Source: FEN-987 sp049521055
Lineage (GTDB): Archaea; Thermoproteota; Bathyarchaeia; 40CM-2-53-6
Length of the DNA stretch: 14,059 bases
Direction of reading: 5' to 3'
Assembly: GCA_049521055.1 (NCBI GenBank)
Contig: JBEKPE010000048.1
Span: 1 to 14,059, forward strand
Positions 14,043 through 14,059 of the stretch are shown here, one piece after another. Under the pieces are notes generated by a model that did not search any database, was not told the DNA's origin, and saw nothing but the letters and a program-made list of their open reading frames with translations. The translations under genes were made by a program, and so were the position numbers. Position 1 is the first letter of the stretch. Every line of letters starts with the position of its first letter.

Positions 14043-14059
14043 CCAACACTGCCTATCCT

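Noticed and set aside
1..14059. CRISPR array, insertion sequence or integrase gene
   Set aside because: No regular repeat-spacer series, transposase motif or tyrosine recombinase motif was seen on either strand.

Overview
The window looks archaeal. A gene at its right edge encodes the archaeal translation initiation factor aIF1A. Several promoters show a TATA-like element about 25 to 30 bases before a start codon with little or no leader. TTG and GTG starts are common, and termination seems to use T-rich or pyrimidine-rich tracts. The aIF1A type and the gene mix would suit a Thermoproteota lineage such as Nitrososphaeria or Bathyarchaeia, but this assignment is inference and no 16S or other marker is present. 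No transposase, integrase, CRISPR array or rRNA was seen.

Left part (1-2303): the 3' end of a zinc/manganese-type ABC transporter operon, with an ATPase missing its first residues and an ABC-3 family permease. It is followed by a NikR-like ribbon-helix-helix metal regulator whose promoter carries a long dyad of the NikR-operator type lying over the TATA box. A start-less remnant of a second ribbon-helix-helix protein overlaps its end. The picture is metal uptake beside its likely metal sensor.

Middle part (2315-7223): a GNAT acetyltransferase on the minus strand; a divergent member of the glutamine synthetase superfamily with the metal ligands kept but the ammonium-site and substrate-side motifs changed; a minus-strand metallophosphoesterase; and an APC-superfamily amino acid/amine permease. 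A glutamine-synthetase-like ligase near an APC permease recalls gamma-glutamylation pathways for amines, but the two genes have separate promoters. A tandem palindrome GTAATTAC-C-GTAATTAC sits in front of the permease.

Next (7224-8136): a pyrimidine-tract terminator, a gene-poor stretch, and a small exported beta-rich protein gene that appears broken by one frameshift.

Then (8137-11580, minus strand) comes the largest gene, a 1147-residue STAND-type ATPase with TPR repeats. It begins with a KaiC/RecA-like domain that has lost its P-loop.

Right part (11581-14059): a tiny 26-codon basic gene with a strong ribosome binding site and a hairpin terminator; a yeast-FCY1-type cytosine deaminase carrying an unusual N-terminal two-segment membrane anchor; an isolated 3' part of a tRNA; a perfect 10-bp inverted repeat; a small Cys/His-containing orphan ORF; a gene-poor AT-rich stretch; and aIF1A. 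The tRNA fragment, inverted repeat and orphan ORF lie together between the deaminase and aIF1A and look like an insertion or decay scar.
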